64,000 bases of DNA from Paenibacillus bovis (GTDB taxonomy: Bacteria > Bacillota > Bacilli > Paenibacillales > Paenibacillaceae): the NCBI RefSeq assembly GCF_001421015.2, contig NZ_CP013023.1, forward strand, positions 62,001 through 126,000, given 5' to 3'. Positions within the stretch are counted from its first letter, which is position 1, and each line of letters starts with the position of its first letter. Shown here piece by piece: positions 63,600 to 64,000 of this stretch. The position numbers and the translations under genes are program-made. The notes below the pieces were generated by a model. That model ran no database searches. It was not told the DNA's origin and saw only the letters and a program-made list of their open reading frames with translations.

Positions 63600-64000
63600 A
63601 TGAGAGAGACCAACCAACCGATCAAAAAACTGGTACTGACAGGCAATGGAATGGCTGGTGTACGCATGCTGGAACATCTGCTCAAACTGGCTCCGCAGAC
63701 TTATGAAATTACCATTTTCGGTGCAGAACCGCATCCTAACTATAATCGTATTCTGCTGTCTTCCGTACTTGCAGGTGGAGCGGATATGAACGATATCATT
63801 ATTAATCAGCTGGACTGGTACACCGACAATGCCATCACGCTGCATACCGGTGACCCGGTAGTACAGATCGACTCGGCCGCACGCCGGGTAATCTCTTCCA
63901 AAGGAATCATTGCCGATTATGACGAACTGATTCTGGCAACCGGCTCCAGCGCCTTTATCCCCCCACTGCCCGGTTCGGACAAAGATGGCGTTATCGGCTT
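63600..64000 (+). CDS. nirB: Nitrite reductase large subunit NirB/NasD, N-terminal part (runs off the window)
   Basis: The visible 133 codons encode the FAD/NAD-binding N-terminus of assimilatory or dissimilatory NADH nitrite reductase: KLVLTGNGMAGVRMLEHLL (GxGxxG-type), YEITIFGAEPHPNYNRILLSSVLAGG, and the YDELILATGSSAFIPPLPG motif. The rest, including the sirohaem and Fe-S domains, lies beyond 64000. The ATG at 63600 follows GGAGGGAGAG. The nitrogen box, the ANTAR leader and the divergent ANTAR gene all point to nitrate/nitrite assimilation control. Confidence 0.9.
   Translation, partial: MRETNQPIKKLVLTGNGMAGVRMLEHLLKLAPQTYEITIFGAEPHPNYNRILLSSVLAGGADMNDIIINQLDWYTDNAITLHTGDPVVQIDSAARRVISSKGIIADYDELILATGSSAFIPPLPGSDKDGVIG

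Overview
The window looks like a chromosomal segment of a Paenibacillus-type Firmicute. Ribosome binding sites are strong and Bacillus-like, terminators have long U tracts, a TnrA/GlnR-type box is present, and the gene families are typical of Paenibacillus: a ter stress operon with a metabolite-synthesis module, a bsdBCD decarboxylase operon, an oxygenase-only NO synthase, and AimR-like regulators. The genus is an inference from gene content, not from a marker gene. Most of the window has balanced base composition. Two stretches are clearly more AT-rich: the 3' part of the regulator array (about 27.7-28.6 kb) and the Hachiman island (38.5-42.0 kb).

Layout, left to right. 0-4.1 kb: a DUF418 membrane protein and a GH3 glycosidase, convergent. 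4.3-15.4 kb (minus strand): one long ter-type stress locus, transcribed as three TerD paralogs, TerA, a CitE/HpcH-like lyase, a PRTase-TRSP protein, a StiP/PELOTA protein, a HAD phosphatase, an ATP-grasp ligase, XpaC and TelA. The middle genes overlap or nearly touch, and hairpins separate the TerD, TerA and biosynthetic blocks. 15.6-19.2 kb: a LysR regulator divergent from bsdBCD (UbiX-type flavin prenyltransferase, UbiD-type decarboxylase and small subunit). 19.6-21.2 kb: a gene-poor stretch with a hexanucleotide tandem repeat. 21.2-28.6 kb: five tandem paralogous HTH plus TPR-like regulators. The last overlaps a 39-codon gene for an exported, pheromone-like peptide. 28.6-30.5 kb: an ABC-F ATPase with an 18-copy heptanucleotide repeat upstream.

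31.2-38.5 kb: a VanZ-like protein, a PNPOx-like protein, an FAD/Rieske oxidoreductase, a small YrhK-like membrane protein, an anchored glycosidase-like protein and O-acetylhomoserine sulfhydrylase. 38.8-42.0 kb: a two-gene Hachiman defence island (HamA nuclease, HamB helicase) bounded by strong terminators. 42.0-53.3 kb: Nudix, HExxH protein, SDR, LOG, chemoreceptor, an aminopeptidase-PucR-LRR operon, an isochorismatase-like hydrolase, and an amino-acid ABC transporter whose lipoprotein gene is frameshifted and whose ATPase is not present. 53.6-61.3 kb: a Trk/Ktr potassium channel subunit next to NO synthase, Dps with a PerR/Fur-like box, AIM24, UppP and a CNNM/CorC transporter.

61.5-64.0 kb: a nitrite-assimilation control region. 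An ANTAR regulator and a TrpD2-like protein diverge from nirB, which runs off the window. The nirB leader carries a near-ideal sigma-A promoter inside a TnrA/GlnR box. It also has two tandem hexaloop hairpins of the ANTAR-target type, the second overlapping a terminator, so both nitrogen repression and antitermination control can be read from the DNA.

The points most worth a second look are the regulator array with its exported peptide, the nirB ANTAR leader, the Hachiman island, the ter metabolite module without TerC, and two short tandem repeats flanking the regulator/ABC-F region.
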